DNA from: a virus
Strand: one strand, 5' to 3'
IMG/VR virus record: IMGVR_UViG_3300032676_000852
Coordinates: 1 to 21,556 of that record
DNA: 21,556 nucleotides
The notes under the pieces are model-generated. The model had not been told where the DNA came from and made no database searches. It saw only the letters and a list, made by a program, of their open reading frames with translations. The stretch's first letter is position 1, and each line of letters starts with the position of its first letter. This document shows positions 1-5,890 of the stretch, piece after piece. Position numbers and translations under genes: made by a program.

Positions 1-372
1 TATGGTGTTTTGCATGAAATTTCAATGGGACTGGGTAACTTTTTTGAGCATAGTGAAAAGGCTCATGTTGAGTTAAAAGAAAGAGAAAAGAACCCCCCTA
101 AAGGAAAGTCAATACAGGCTCAAGCATTAGAAAATATATTGGCTAGAAAACAATTAGAACAAGCGCAATATGATCTAAGGCAGATGTTGGTTTATGAAAG
201 CCCTCCAGAGCTTGGAGATTTGTGGCATCAGTTTGAGAAAGAGCAGGCTAAATTAATTGCTGATCGAGCAAAGTATGAAGCGGCTCAAAAAAAAAGGATG
301 CAATTGAATCAAGGGATCGGCAAAGAAAGCAAGACGAGATCAACTATAAGATTGTCATTTGCATTTGCGTAA
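1..372 (+). CDS. Unknown phage protein, 5' end outside the window; probable frameshift near its end
   Basis: The frame is open from the first base, so this is the 3' part of a longer gene; the TTG at 10 and ATG at 25 are internal candidates only. The visible part is hydrophilic and rich in K, E, Q and A, with a likely helical or coiled-coil stretch (ENILARKQLEQAQYDLRQ and EKEQAKLIADRAKYEAAQ). I recognise no domain. After a run of nine A at 287-295 the frame reads KESKTRSTIRLSFAFA and stops, which does not look like a natural tail, whereas the -1 frame continues into a charged helix and a membrane segment (see the 375-560 entry). Its place just before the holin suggests a late gene, but that is inference. 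Confidence 0.5.
   Translation, partial: YGVLHEISMGLGNFFEHSEKAHVELKEREKNPPKGKSIQAQALENILARKQLEQAQYDLRQMLVYESPPELGDLWHQFEKEQAKLIADRAKYEAAQKKRMQLNQGIGKESKTRSTIRLSFAFA
287..295 (+). other. Nine-A tract, candidate -1 frameshift site
   Basis: In the reading frame of the upstream gene this tract contains the slippery heptamer A-AAA-AAA (288-294). A -1 slip moves translation into the frame that is open from 279 to 560 and encodes a membrane segment. A one-base length error in the homopolymer would look the same. Confidence 0.4.
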
Positions 373-374
373 TT

Positions 375-560
375 GTGTTTATGCTTTCCTGCGTTGGTTT
401 AATGTATGAAATAGATCATATGTACAAAACAGACAAATATAAACATGAGATTGATGTTGAGTTTAGAAAACGCTTTTATAGCGACACTAAAACGCTAGAG
501 TGCTTTCAAATATTTAAAGAGACTGGGTTTGTTCCAAAATACTGTAAGGATATATTATGA
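375..560 (+). CDS. Small single-span membrane protein upstream of the holin, possibly the frameshifted C-terminus of the preceding gene
   Basis: Possible starts are GTG 375 and ATG 381, but neither has a good ribosome binding site and both cut into a hydrophobic segment. Read upstream in the same frame, back to the stop at 276-278, the sequence gives a charged helix (ESRDRQRKQDEINYK) followed by a membrane span (IVICICVIVFMLSCVGLMY). The frame contains no ATG, GTG or TTG between 279 and 375. The natural protein is therefore probably a fusion made by a -1 shift at the nine-A tract. The part after the span is a basic and acidic domain of about 48 residues with two cysteines. The stop overlaps the holin start (ATGA). 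Function unknown; the position suggests a lysis or envelope role. Confidence 0.45.
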   Translation: MFMLSCVGLMYEIDHMYKTDKYKHEIDVEFRKRFYSDTKTLECFQIFKETGFVPKYCKDIL

Positions 561-1060
561 GTTGGTTAACACAAATTGCCCCCACTATTGCAACCGCTAT
601 TGCTGGACCCTTTGGTGGCCTAGCCTATGAGGCCGTATCTAAAGTATTGGGCGTATCTCAAGATGATGCCAAGCAAATGATGGATGATGGAAAGTTAACT
701 TCTGAACAAATAACAGCCATTAAACAGGCTGAATTAGACCTGAAAAAGACTGAGGAGACTCTTGGATTAAACTTTGAACAACTGGCTGTTGCAGACAGAA
801 CATCAGCCAGGAATATGCAAATAGCTACACATTCCTATTTGGTCCCAACTCTTGCGTTGATTATTGTTGGATCTTTTATAGCTACTATCTTTGGTACTCT
901 GATGGGTTATTCGCATATTGAAAGTGCTATGGCGGGTACTTTGGTTGGTTATCTATCAGCAAAGGCAGAACAGGTTACAGCGTTTTACTTTGGTAGCAGT
1001 CAATCTAGTCAGAAGAAATCTGAAATGCTTTATAACTCTACACCTACATCACCAAAATGA
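557..1060 (+). CDS. Holin, GTA-type three-TM family
   Basis: A 167-aa protein that I match to the holin family typified by gene-transfer-agent holins (three transmembrane segments). It has a hydrophobic N-terminus (residues 5-30), a charged helix ending in DRTSAR (80-85), a strong span at 95-117, a second at about 123-145, and the family-typical tail YFGSSQSSQKKSEMLYN (144-160). Holins form lesions in the inner membrane that release the endolysin at the programmed time. The ATG overlaps the stop of the upstream gene (ATGA), and the gene overlaps the endolysin start by four bases, giving a compact lysis cassette. Family assignment is from memory of sequence features; confidence is good. Confidence 0.8.
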   Translation: MSWLTQIAPTIATAIAGPFGGLAYEAVSKVLGVSQDDAKQMMDDGKLTSEQITAIKQAELDLKKTEETLGLNFEQLAVADRTSARNMQIATHSYLVPTLALIIVGSFIATIFGTLMGYSHIESAMAGTLVGYLSAKAEQVTAFYFGSSQSSQKKSEMLYNSTPTSPK

Positions 1061-1476
1061 TTAACTCAAGAGACTTAAATGAATTATTGCCGCAAGTTAA
1101 ATCAAGAGTTGATAATTTTATTGAGGCTTGTAAACTTGCAGGCATCGATATTCTTGTTACATCAACATACCGTGATAATGAAAGCCAAAATGCGCTTTAT
1201 GAACAAGGTCGCACAACTCCGGGGAAAATCGTCACTAACGCACGAGCAGGAGATTCTTTTCATAACCATCGTTGTGCTGTGGATGTTGTCCCTTTGGTGC
1301 TTGGCAAACCGGATTGGGATGGATCTCATCCCGTTTGGAACCAAGTAGGAAAAATAGGGGAGGCGTGCGGCCTAGAATGGGCGGGTAACTGGAAGTCTTT
1401 TAAAGAACTTGCTCACTTTCAATATACATCAGGATTAACTATAGCCGAGTTAAAAGAAGGCAAGATTATAAGTTGA
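1057..1476 (+). CDS. Endolysin, M15-family L-alanyl-D-glutamate/D-Ala-D-Ala type peptidase
   Basis: A 139-aa zinc peptidase of the VanY/M15 type, the size of T5-like and Ply500-like catalytic domains. The zinc-binding residues are visible as SFHNHRCAVDV (H69 and D76) and AHFQY (H120). The GLEWAGNW segment (105-112), typical of these lysins, precedes the last histidine. It should cut peptide stems in the peptidoglycan once the holin has opened the membrane. There is no signal peptide, as expected for a holin-dependent endolysin. The start overlaps the holin stop by four bases. It is the last gene of the rightward late unit before a convergent operon. Confidence 0.88.
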   Translation: MINSRDLNELLPQVKSRVDNFIEACKLAGIDILVTSTYRDNESQNALYEQGRTTPGKIVTNARAGDSFHNHRCAVDVVPLVLGKPDWDGSHPVWNQVGKIGEACGLEWAGNWKSFKELAHFQYTSGLTIAELKEGKIIS

Positions 1477-1516
1477 GGGGATAGTAGATTTCCCGCCCCT
1501 CGCCAGGATTATAGGG

Positions 1517-1588
1517 TCTATACAGTCAAATCTTTGGGGAACTGTATAGAACTTAGCATTTCTCATCTACCAGAATAGGTACTAAGTT
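1517..1588. terminator. Two consecutive hairpins between convergent operons
   Basis: A perfect 10-bp inverted repeat (1517-1526 with 1541-1550, 14-nt loop) is followed at once by a 7-bp inverted repeat (1550-1556 with 1582-1588). A further GAGGGG/CCCCTC pair lies at 1475-1480 and 1496-1501, at the endolysin stop. None is followed by a clear T run. Their place between the convergent lysis and ERF operons fits a bidirectional transcription stop, but this is inference. Confidence 0.4.
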
Positions 1589-1605
1589 AAGTATGACCCC
1601 CCAAA

Positions 1606-1707
1606 TTAATCTTTTGTTAAATACCATAAAGCTATAAACAAAAATATTGAAAACAAAGTCCAAAATAATATTGTGACTGTTGCAAAAATCAAAGCATCTA
1701 TTAACAT
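1606..1707 (-). CDS. 33-aa single-span membrane microprotein
   Basis: An ATG at 1707 is preceded by AGGA five bases upstream. The product, MLIDALIFATVTILFWTLFS followed by IFLFIALWYLTKD, is almost entirely one hydrophobic helix with a short polar C-terminus. It follows the ERF operon on the same strand after a 10-bp hairpin. No family recognised. Such small membrane proteins are common in phages but are often missed by gene callers. Confidence 0.5.
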   Translation of the reverse strand: MLIDALIFATVTILFWTLFSIFLFIALWYLTKD

Positions 1708-1722
1708 ATAAATCCTAAAGGC

Positions 1723-1771
1723 GGGTAGATGAAAGAGGAAGGAGTCCAATCAAAACCTCAATCACCTACCC
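1723..1771 (-). other. Stem-loop between the ERF operon and the 33-aa gene
   Basis: On the minus strand 1771-1762 pairs with 1732-1723 over ten positions with one G-U pair, and an inner GAGG/CCTC pair (1759-1756 with 1738-1735) can form in the loop. It sits just upstream of the ribosome binding site of the 33-aa gene. There is no T run, so an RNA-stability or translation-control element is as likely as a terminator. Confidence 0.35.
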
Positions 1772-1776
1772 TAATA

Positions 1777-2025
1777 TCAAAAAGGTATATCCGAGTCATC
1801 TTCAGCAAGTGGATCTCTACGAGTAGGGGTCTGAACATCTCTATCTTTAGGGGTTAATGATAGACTGAAAAACTTACTGTTGTCTTTTGTGTTTGTTTTG
1901 ACCCAGGCACTTAACCAATATTCAACTCCAGCCACATTGATCTGGCCCTTATATTCGGGATGGGTTTCTTTGCTTTTATCTCGGTTTTTACCAAGAATGC
2001 CTTTATTTGTGTTGTCGTAAGTCAT
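1777..2025 (-). CDS. Small protein with SSB-like acidic C-terminal tip, probable ssDNA-metabolism partner
   Basis: An 82-aa protein with a conserved-looking core (HPEYKGQINVAGVEYWLSAW, residues 22-41) and a hydrophilic tail ending DDSDIPF. That ending matches the acidic, phenylalanine-terminated tip through which bacterial single-strand binding proteins recruit repair enzymes. I recall similar small phage proteins of unknown function with this core; an OB-like fold is possible but not shown. The start codon overlaps the stop of the ERF gene (ATGA), so the two are translationally coupled, which supports a shared job in recombination. ssDNA binding is inference. Confidence 0.6.
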   Translation of the reverse strand: MTYDNTNKGILGKNRDKSKETHPEYKGQINVAGVEYWLSAWVKTNTKDNSKFFSLSLTPKDRDVQTPTRRDPLAEDDSDIPF

Positions 2026-2639
2026 TTAAGTGATTCTCCATGTTTTTTGATTGCTGACCTTGTTGTACTAGTTAACTTCTTCCAAAGGAATGTTTTCTCT
2101 TCGTCATCTGTTACTTTTAAATACTCTTTGTATGCTCCCACTATATCGCCCTGTGAGACGATATCTTCAATACCTATTGCAATGTCTACCAATTTGTTTT
2201 CAGCATCCTCATCGAGCTCTATAGCACTATCTGTGGGGGTTTGACGTTTAACTGGGGTCTGGCCTGTTGTGGCATCTAATACATCGTGCTCGACAATGCA
2301 AAGTGCCTGTACAAAAAGATACCTAGTTTGATAGGTTTCAACTGCACCAATATTTTGTACCTCATGGCATCCCTTGAGTGCGGCAGATCCCATTGGTGAA
2401 CTGATCACAATAGTGTGTTCTTCAGGAGCATCCACATTTACTATGATCATTTCCGCATATTCTTTGGTGAAAGAAATGGTTGCACACAATCCAATTTCGT
2501 GAAAGATATTTAAGGCGGGGATAAGAAAGTCTGATAACTCAAAGTATGAGTACCCTGCAAACTTATTTAACCCCGACTTCTTCAGCTTCTGTTGATGAAA
2601 CTTGCTCCTCGCTAGATTCAATTTCTGGTATGTGTTCAT
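2022..2639 (-). CDS. erf: ERF-family single-strand annealing protein
   Basis: A 205-aa protein with the ERF core in residues 1-122: NKFAGYSYFELSDFLIPALN near the N-terminus and GAVETYQTRYLFVQALCIVEHD at 98-119, matching the AETY..RYAL...L.I...D signature of ERF-type annealing proteins. ERF proteins form rings that anneal complementary single strands, used in phage recombination and in circularising or repairing replicating DNA. The C-terminal 80 residues are variable, acidic and helical, as is usual. The start overlaps the preceding gene by 77 nt. The linked SSB-tipped protein downstream fits a two-part annealing unit. Confidence 0.85.
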   Translation of the reverse strand: MNTYQKLNLARSKFHQQKLKKSGLNKFAGYSYFELSDFLIPALNIFHEIGLCATISFTKEYAEMIIVNVDAPEEHTIVISSPMGSAALKGCHEVQNIGAVETYQTRYLFVQALCIVEHDVLDATTGQTPVKRQTPTDSAIELDEDAENKLVDIAIGIEDIVSQGDIVGAYKEYLKVTDDEEKTFLWKKLTSTTRSAIKKHGESLK

Positions 2640-2829
2640 TTGTTTTATTCCTAATCTTATAAATTATCTGTTTATTAACCACTTCATAGTCAAATAAAGT
2701 ATCACAGGTGCTACATTTGTATGAGCCTGGATACTTTGCAAGGGAAAGGTCAGAGTGCTCAATCTTAAAGGCTTTGGTATGCCTTTTAATTCCGCAGTAC
2801 TTTCCCTCGCCCTGACACTCTTCACGCAT
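2563..2829 (-). CDS. Small zinc-ribbon-like protein
   Basis: An 88-aa protein from ATG 2829 (a TTG at 2838 is possible but less likely). Cysteine pairs in CQGEGKYC and YKCSTCDTLFDYE suggest a zinc ribbon or zinc knuckle. The tail is acidic and serine-rich (PEIESSEEQVSSTEAEEVG) and overlaps the first 77 nt of the ERF gene in another frame. The ATG overlaps the stop of the upstream gene by eight bases, indicating coupling. Unknown function. Confidence 0.6.
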   Translation of the reverse strand: MREECQGEGKYCGIKRHTKAFKIEHSDLSLAKYPGSYKCSTCDTLFDYEVVNKQIIYKIRNKTNEHIPEIESSEEQVSSTEAEEVGVK

Positions 2830-3022
2830 AGCGATCAAATTCTGTTGAGACTATTTTGCGCTGAGTTTCCCTGTCAAACTCCTGAAAGCTGAGAAAGTGT
2901 TTGTGTCCACAGCATTCGTCATTGGTTGTTTGTAATTCCAAACAGGTTTCACAATAATACAATCCATAGAATTCTTTTAAATTCTTAGCTATAAAATCTT
3001 CGTACTCTTGCTTTAATTTCAT
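2822..3022 (-). CDS. Small Cys/His-rich protein
   Basis: A 66-aa protein preceded by a strong AAAGGAG seven bases before ATG 3022. YYCETC (residues 22-27) and NDECCGHKH (34-42) make a likely single zinc site of CxxC...CCxHxH form. It precedes another cysteine-rich protein with an overlap, so the two may act together. No family recognised. Confidence 0.65.
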   Translation of the reverse strand: MKLKQEYEDFIAKNLKEFYGLYYCETCLELQTTNDECCGHKHFLSFQEFDRETQRKIVSTEFDRYA

Positions 3023-3094
3023 TTTGGATCTCCTTTAAATAGTTTACTAATCTTTTCTTAAATGACCAACTATATGGCCCATCTAGTTCAATTC

Positions 3095-3412
3095 TCATAC
3101 TGCCTTCATTACTCGTTGATTGCGGCCTGAAAACCCTGGGCGTTTCTGGCCTGTATCGACTACTAATCCTTTATGGATTAAAGGACGATATCGAGGTGTA
3201 ATTGATGATGATCTAACATGGGATAGGACAGACTCAACATCTTGGCTAATACAACCCTCTGGAAAGCTTTTAATAACGTCCAGAACGACTTGCTCCATGT
3301 TGCTAACGTCTACACTCTTAGCGGCCTCTTTTGATGTTTCAGGATCTGTGATTCGGGCAAAGCCCTGAGTAATCATATTATTCAGCTCTTCAAAAATTGA
3401 AAATGTTTTCAT
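3095..3412 (-). CDS. Winged-helix-like DNA-binding protein
   Basis: A 105-aa protein with a family-typical start, ARITDPETSKEAA (19-31), then a helix-rich middle (EQVVLDVIKSFPEGCISQDV) and a recognition-helix/wing pattern SSSITPRYRPLIHKGLVVDTG (68-88), ending in a basic SGRNQRVM. I recognise this layout from small phage proteins with a MarR-like winged-helix fold. AAGGGG lies five bases before the ATG. It may regulate the ERF operon or act in replication. Fold moderately sure, role unknown. Confidence 0.6.
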   Translation of the reverse strand: MKTFSIFEELNNMITQGFARITDPETSKEAAKSVDVSNMEQVVLDVIKSFPEGCISQDVESVLSHVRSSSITPRYRPLIHKGLVVDTGQKRPGFSGRNQRVMKAV

Positions 3413-3421
3413 ATTTACCCC

Positions 3422-3622
3422 TTATATGTAATATTCGTATGCCATCTCATGGAGAGCATCACCACATTCTTCGGTTAGTTTAATCAACTCATCATCAGTT
3501 AATTCTTCTTTGGTGTCTTCCCATATTGCATAACAAAAATATGCATCACAAAAGTCTGGGTAATCTGTTGGGTCAACACCATCTACTTCAACGTCTATAA
3601 CATTACGATTATTTAATTTCAT
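3422..3622 (-). CDS. Conserved acidic phage protein of unknown function
   Basis: A 66-aa acidic protein with the core VDGVDPTDYPDFCDAYF (residues 13-29) and LTDDELIKLTEE (41-52). I have seen the DYPDFCDA core in many small phage proteins of unknown function. CAGGAG lies seven bases before the ATG. The start overlaps the end of the upstream gene by 14 nt. Confidence 0.65.
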   Translation of the reverse strand: MKLNNRNVIDVEVDGVDPTDYPDFCDAYFCYAIWEDTKEELTDDELIKLTEECGDALHEMAYEYYI

Positions 3623-3773
3623 TTTGGGACTCCTGTTGTTGTCTAATCCAGATTATTAATTGGGCTACATCTACAAATTTGTGTTGGGTTGATTCTGAAA
3701 TCATGTCAAGTACAAATTGCTTGCCGTCTGCAAAACCCTGTTTATATGCATCTAATTCGTCTACTAATGCCAT
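3609..3773 (-). CDS. Hypothetical 54-aa protein
   Basis: I place the start at ATG 3773, one base after the stop of the upstream gene and with GGGGA just before it; the longer frame from 3839 would overlap that gene in full. The product begins MALVDELDAYKQGFADGKQF and looks like a short amphipathic helical protein. No family recognised. Confidence 0.55.
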   Translation of the reverse strand: MALVDELDAYKQGFADGKQFVLDMISESTQHKFVDVAQLIIWIRQQQESQNEIK

Positions 3774-3774
3774 G

Positions 3775-4029
3775 TTATTCCCCATCATATTCATTGCGTG
3801 ATGCCTGGATCTTGGCCCATACCAATTGCTCGATCTCATCTAAATTGTCATCATTAAGGACCGGTATTATGTCAATGCCGTTGTAAACAACTTCATCGAT
3901 TTCAATGTACTCATCAAAGTCAGGCTCATACTTCAAGCCTAAGCTATCTGTTGACCCTACTTGACCACCATCATATGTAAAGTAAACCTCTACATTTGCG
4001 CTGTTATAGAACACAGTTAACATACTCAT
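3775..4029 (-). CDS. Hypothetical acidic protein, first gene of the leftward ERF operon
   Basis: An 84-aa protein, strongly acidic (DFDEYIEIDEVVYNGIDI; NDDNLDEIEQ), beta-rich in its first half. A strong AAAGGAG lies six bases before ATG 4029. It is the promoter-proximal gene of the operon that runs through ERF, so it is likely made early and in quantity. Acidic early phage proteins sometimes mimic DNA or inhibit host factors, but nothing here proves that. Confidence 0.65.
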   Translation of the reverse strand: MSMLTVFYNSANVEVYFTYDGGQVGSTDSLGLKYEPDFDEYIEIDEVVYNGIDIIPVLNDDNLDEIEQLVWAKIQASRNEYDGE

Positions 4030-4074
4030 TTGGAACTCCTTTGTAGTTAATCAACCTGTTGTTGATGAACGTAG

Positions 4075-4187
4075 TTTACTATACTGGTTAACTAAATCAA
4101 TTGGTTGTTGTATTATTTTTGTACTTTAAACCCTAATAGGGTAAACCCTAATACTTATATATGGTTTACTGAATGTGGTATAGTAAA
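4075..4187. promoter_or_regulatory. Divergent promoter/operator region of the Cro-like switch
   Basis: The 10-mer TTTACTATAC at 4075-4084 recurs as its reverse complement at 4178-4187. Each copy contains a TATAGT -10 box, one pointing left toward the ERF operon (4083-4078) and one pointing right toward the Cro-like gene (4179-4184). The rightward box is preceded by TGG, giving an extended -10. The -35 regions are weak on both sides, suggesting activation or a relaxed promoter. TTTACT/AGTAAA (4165-4170 and 4182-4187) also forms an inverted repeat around the rightward -10. Confidence 0.55.
4128..4153. repeat. AAACCCTAATA direct repeat, candidate operator
   Basis: AAACCCTAATA occurs at 4128-4138 and 4143-4153, 15 bp apart, and CCCTAATAGGG (4131-4141) is a near palindrome. 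It sits between the two divergent promoters, where a repressor would bind. AAACCCT recurs three times in the non-coding region at 10846-11007. Confidence 0.5.
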
Positions 4188-4205
4188 TCTTTTAAGGAGC
4201 TAGGA

Positions 4206-4430
4206 ATGACAAAAAAAATAGATAACATAACTATTGAAGAGCTGGAGAAGAGAGCAGGATCTATGTACAAGGTAGCCAAGATCTTAGGGATTACAGTTGT
4301 AGCCGCTTACAAATGGAAGAGAAATAATAAAATTCCAGCTCCCAGGATTAAGTCTTTAATGCTCTTACATCCTGAGTGGTTTGAACCTATTGAAGAAAAA
4401 GTTGAAGAAAAAATAGAAATACCTGCATAA
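4206..4430 (+). CDS. Cro-like helix-turn-helix repressor
   Basis: I start at ATG 4206 because AAGGAG (4194-4199) lies six bases before it; the longer frame from GTG 4173 would begin upstream of the predicted transcription start. The 74-aa product has a helix-turn-helix at about residues 15-45 (MYKVAKILGITVVAAYKWKR, then NNKIPAPRIKSLM), the spacing and the W-K-R/PAPR pattern typical of Cro/YdaS-like proteins. The tail is an acidic and lysine-rich segment. Divergent orientation to the ERF operon, with repeats between, fits a switch protein that represses its own and the leftward promoter. Confidence 0.75.
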   Translation: MTKKIDNITIEELEKRAGSMYKVAKILGITVVAAYKWKRNNKIPAPRIKSLMLLHPEWFEPIEEKVEEKIEIPA

Positions 4431-4472
4431 TCGTATATACTGAAAGCGTTGCAGTGACTCGCAATGTTTTAG

Positions 4473-4553
4473 ACCACTTAACTAAGTATCTTGTCTTCAT
4501 GCAAATCAAGCATTGAGGAGAGTCACCAAGATACTTAACTTAAGTGGTTTTTT
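4473..4553 (+). terminator. Long hairpin with T tail after the Cro-like gene
   Basis: 4473-4493 pairs with 4527-4548 over 20 or 21 positions with one bulge, followed by six T (4548-4553), so this works as an intrinsic terminator. The 33-nt loop contains a small ATGC/GCAT hairpin. A 7-bp segment upstream (GTGACTC, 4454-4460) is complementary to GAGTCAC in the loop (4520-4526), which allows a pseudoknot or an alternative fold. Confidence 0.7.
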
Positions 4554-4824
4554 CATTGGGGAAGCGCAATACTGATCGGGGTTAGACAACCAGACCCTTG
4601 AGAATGTGAATGCGACAGACTCAGATAAACGTGCTGAATCAGGCAGGTATCTCCTAAAGACTAGATCTTTTCGGGGTAGTGAAAAACTGAACAAGGTAAC
4701 TTGTAAGCTAGATAAACGAGAGCATTAGCAAAGATGAAGTGAATAATCTTTGTAGTTATCAGATCTTCCTCTGGTTGTCAAATCGTGGGTTATTGTTTAA
4801 TTAGTAAACTTAAAGGAGTTAGAT
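4554..4824 (+). other. Gene-poor stretch before the early operon; possible non-coding RNA
   Basis: No convincing gene. A GTG at 4604 opens 46 codons to a TAG near 4728, but it has no ribosome binding site. G-rich patches and short inverted repeats (for example TTTTC/GAAAA around 4668-4686) suggest folded RNA. TTGTCA at 4775-4780 with an A/T-rich hexamer at about 4797-4802 is a weak candidate promoter for the following operon. Confidence 0.3.
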
Positions 4825-5193
4825 ATGGTTTCAAGAAGTGTAGAAGTAGATATGAAGTTAGATTCTTTAAAGAATTGTGTAGATGAACTTTATGAAAGAT
4901 TTGATCAAATTGATGTTGAATTAAAAAGATTAAATGAAAGTTTAAATATTTTAAAAAATAGATTAGACAACACATTAACTAGCATGAGTTATTCAGATGA
5001 GAAAGTGCTTGCAGTAGAAAGTTATTTTGGTGTTATTACCCAAAGATTAGATAACATAGAAAGTTATAGAGATTTCAAAGAGAAAAGATATGAAGAATTA
5101 AAGCAAAAAGTAGGAATAATTATTTCAGCTACCTTGATCTCTATATTTGTTTTTACTATTGGTTACTGTTGTGGGGTGTTGCAATGGAAATAA
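4825..5193 (+). CDS. Coiled-coil protein with C-terminal membrane anchor
   Basis: A 122-aa protein. Residues 8-50 and 70-95 are heptad-like coiled coil (DELYERFDQIDVELKRLNES; EKRYEELKQK), and residues 96-118 form one membrane span (VGIIISATLISIFVFTIGYC). It would sit in the inner membrane with its coil in the cytoplasm. AAGGAG lies just before ATG 4825. It is the first gene of the rightward early operon. Role unknown; a replication-complex anchor or exclusion protein are guesses. Confidence 0.6.
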   Translation: MVSRSVEVDMKLDSLKNCVDELYERFDQIDVELKRLNESLNILKNRLDNTLTSMSYSDEKVLAVESYFGVITQRLDNIESYRDFKEKRYEELKQKVGIIISATLISIFVFTIGYCCGVLQWK

Positions 5194-5525
5194 AAGTTAT
5201 AGATAGATTGTTTGAAAGATTTCAAGAGAAAGGATTTGTTACTGATTTCTTAAATAAAGAGGAATGGTTAAAAGAGTTATCTTGTTTTGAAAATAATTTA
5301 CAAATGATTAAATTTGGTTTACAAAATATAAAAGATGATTTACCCACTGCTAAACAATTTGTAAAAATGTGTTCTCCACTTTACTCGGTAGAAAGACACT
5401 TAAACACTTACGATGGTAAACAATGGGCTAGAGATATTTTGGCTAACTATCAAGCAGGCCGATCAGTAAGACCTATTTGTTTAACTTTTGCTAAAGAGGC
5501 TTTGAGGATAAAAAATGACATTTGA
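5184..5525 (+). CDS. Unknown protein, weakly similar to phage replication/helicase-loader proteins
   Basis: I prefer ATG 5184 (113 aa) to the GTG-side start at 5169 because it gives a normal N-terminus, MEIKVIDRLFERF; it overlaps the previous gene by ten bases. The segment WLKELSCFENNLQMIKFGLQ followed by DDLPTAKQFVKMCSP (about 48-65 onward) recalls the short conserved motif (P..xxFxxLC) in lambda P-like and related replication proteins. This is a weak resemblance; the protein is shorter than a normal loader. Confidence 0.5.
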   Translation: MEIKVIDRLFERFQEKGFVTDFLNKEEWLKELSCFENNLQMIKFGLQNIKDDLPTAKQFVKMCSPLYSVERHLNTYDGKQWARDILANYQAGRSVRPICLTFAKEALRIKNDI

Positions 5526-5730
5526 AGAATCATTAGAAGATTTGGAGTGGAAATACGCAGAATTAGCTATTAAACCAGGCTGGATTGAATACATAAGATT
5601 TGCCGTTGGCGAGAAACAAAAACAAAGTAAACTGTTTGCTGGGATGGGCGAACGAGTTAAACTAAAAATTGAAAGATTAAAGAATGAACAAACAAATGGC
5701 AATCAAAACATTGAGAGATCACCTGAGTGA
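5515..5730 (+). CDS. Hypothetical 71-aa protein
   Basis: The ATG lies within the last codons of the previous gene, as expected for coupled genes. The product has the pattern WKYAELAIKPGWIEYIR...KLFAGMGERVKLKIE, which I have seen in small phage early proteins of unknown function. Mostly helical and basic at the end. Confidence 0.55.
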   Translation: MTFEESLEDLEWKYAELAIKPGWIEYIRFAVGEKQKQSKLFAGMGERVKLKIERLKNEQTNGNQNIERSPE

Positions 5731-5890
5731 AAGTAGCACACACAAATGGAAATTAATAGAAAAAGCAATAGATATTCTTGAAATTCAAGATGCTATAGAT
5801 ATGCAGTTTGACAATGAATATTACAAAAGATTAGAAGATTTTAAATTTAATATAGAAGGAGCTTTTAATGACTTTCATGCTCCACTTTAG
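5684..5890 (+). CDS. Hypothetical 68-aa protein
   Basis: Overlaps the previous gene by 47 nt; a start at ATG 5696 would shorten this. The sequence is helical and mixed-charge (KWKLIEKAIDILEIQDAIDM; YYKRLEDFKF). Its last 23 nt overlap the RusA start, and the RusA ribosome binding site lies within it. No family recognised. Confidence 0.5.
   Translation: MNKQMAIKTLRDHLSESSTHKWKLIEKAIDILEIQDAIDMQFDNEYYKRLEDFKFNIEGAFNDFHAPL

Noticed and set aside
1079-1348. 89-codon frame overlapping the endolysin
   Set aside because: Shadow frame; the M15 motifs lie in the other frame.
1960-2244. 94-codon plus-strand frame over the ERF gene
   Set aside because: Antisense shadow of two convincing minus-strand genes, without ribosome binding site.
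3120-3368. 82-codon plus-strand frame
   Set aside because: Shadow of the winged-helix gene on the minus strand.
4506-4694. 62-codon minus-strand frame
   Set aside because: Crosses the terminator stem, has no ribosome binding site and no coding character.
4590-4760. Possible group I intron core (AAAGACTAGATC)
   Set aside because: No matching partner segment (TAGTC) or other core elements were found downstream.
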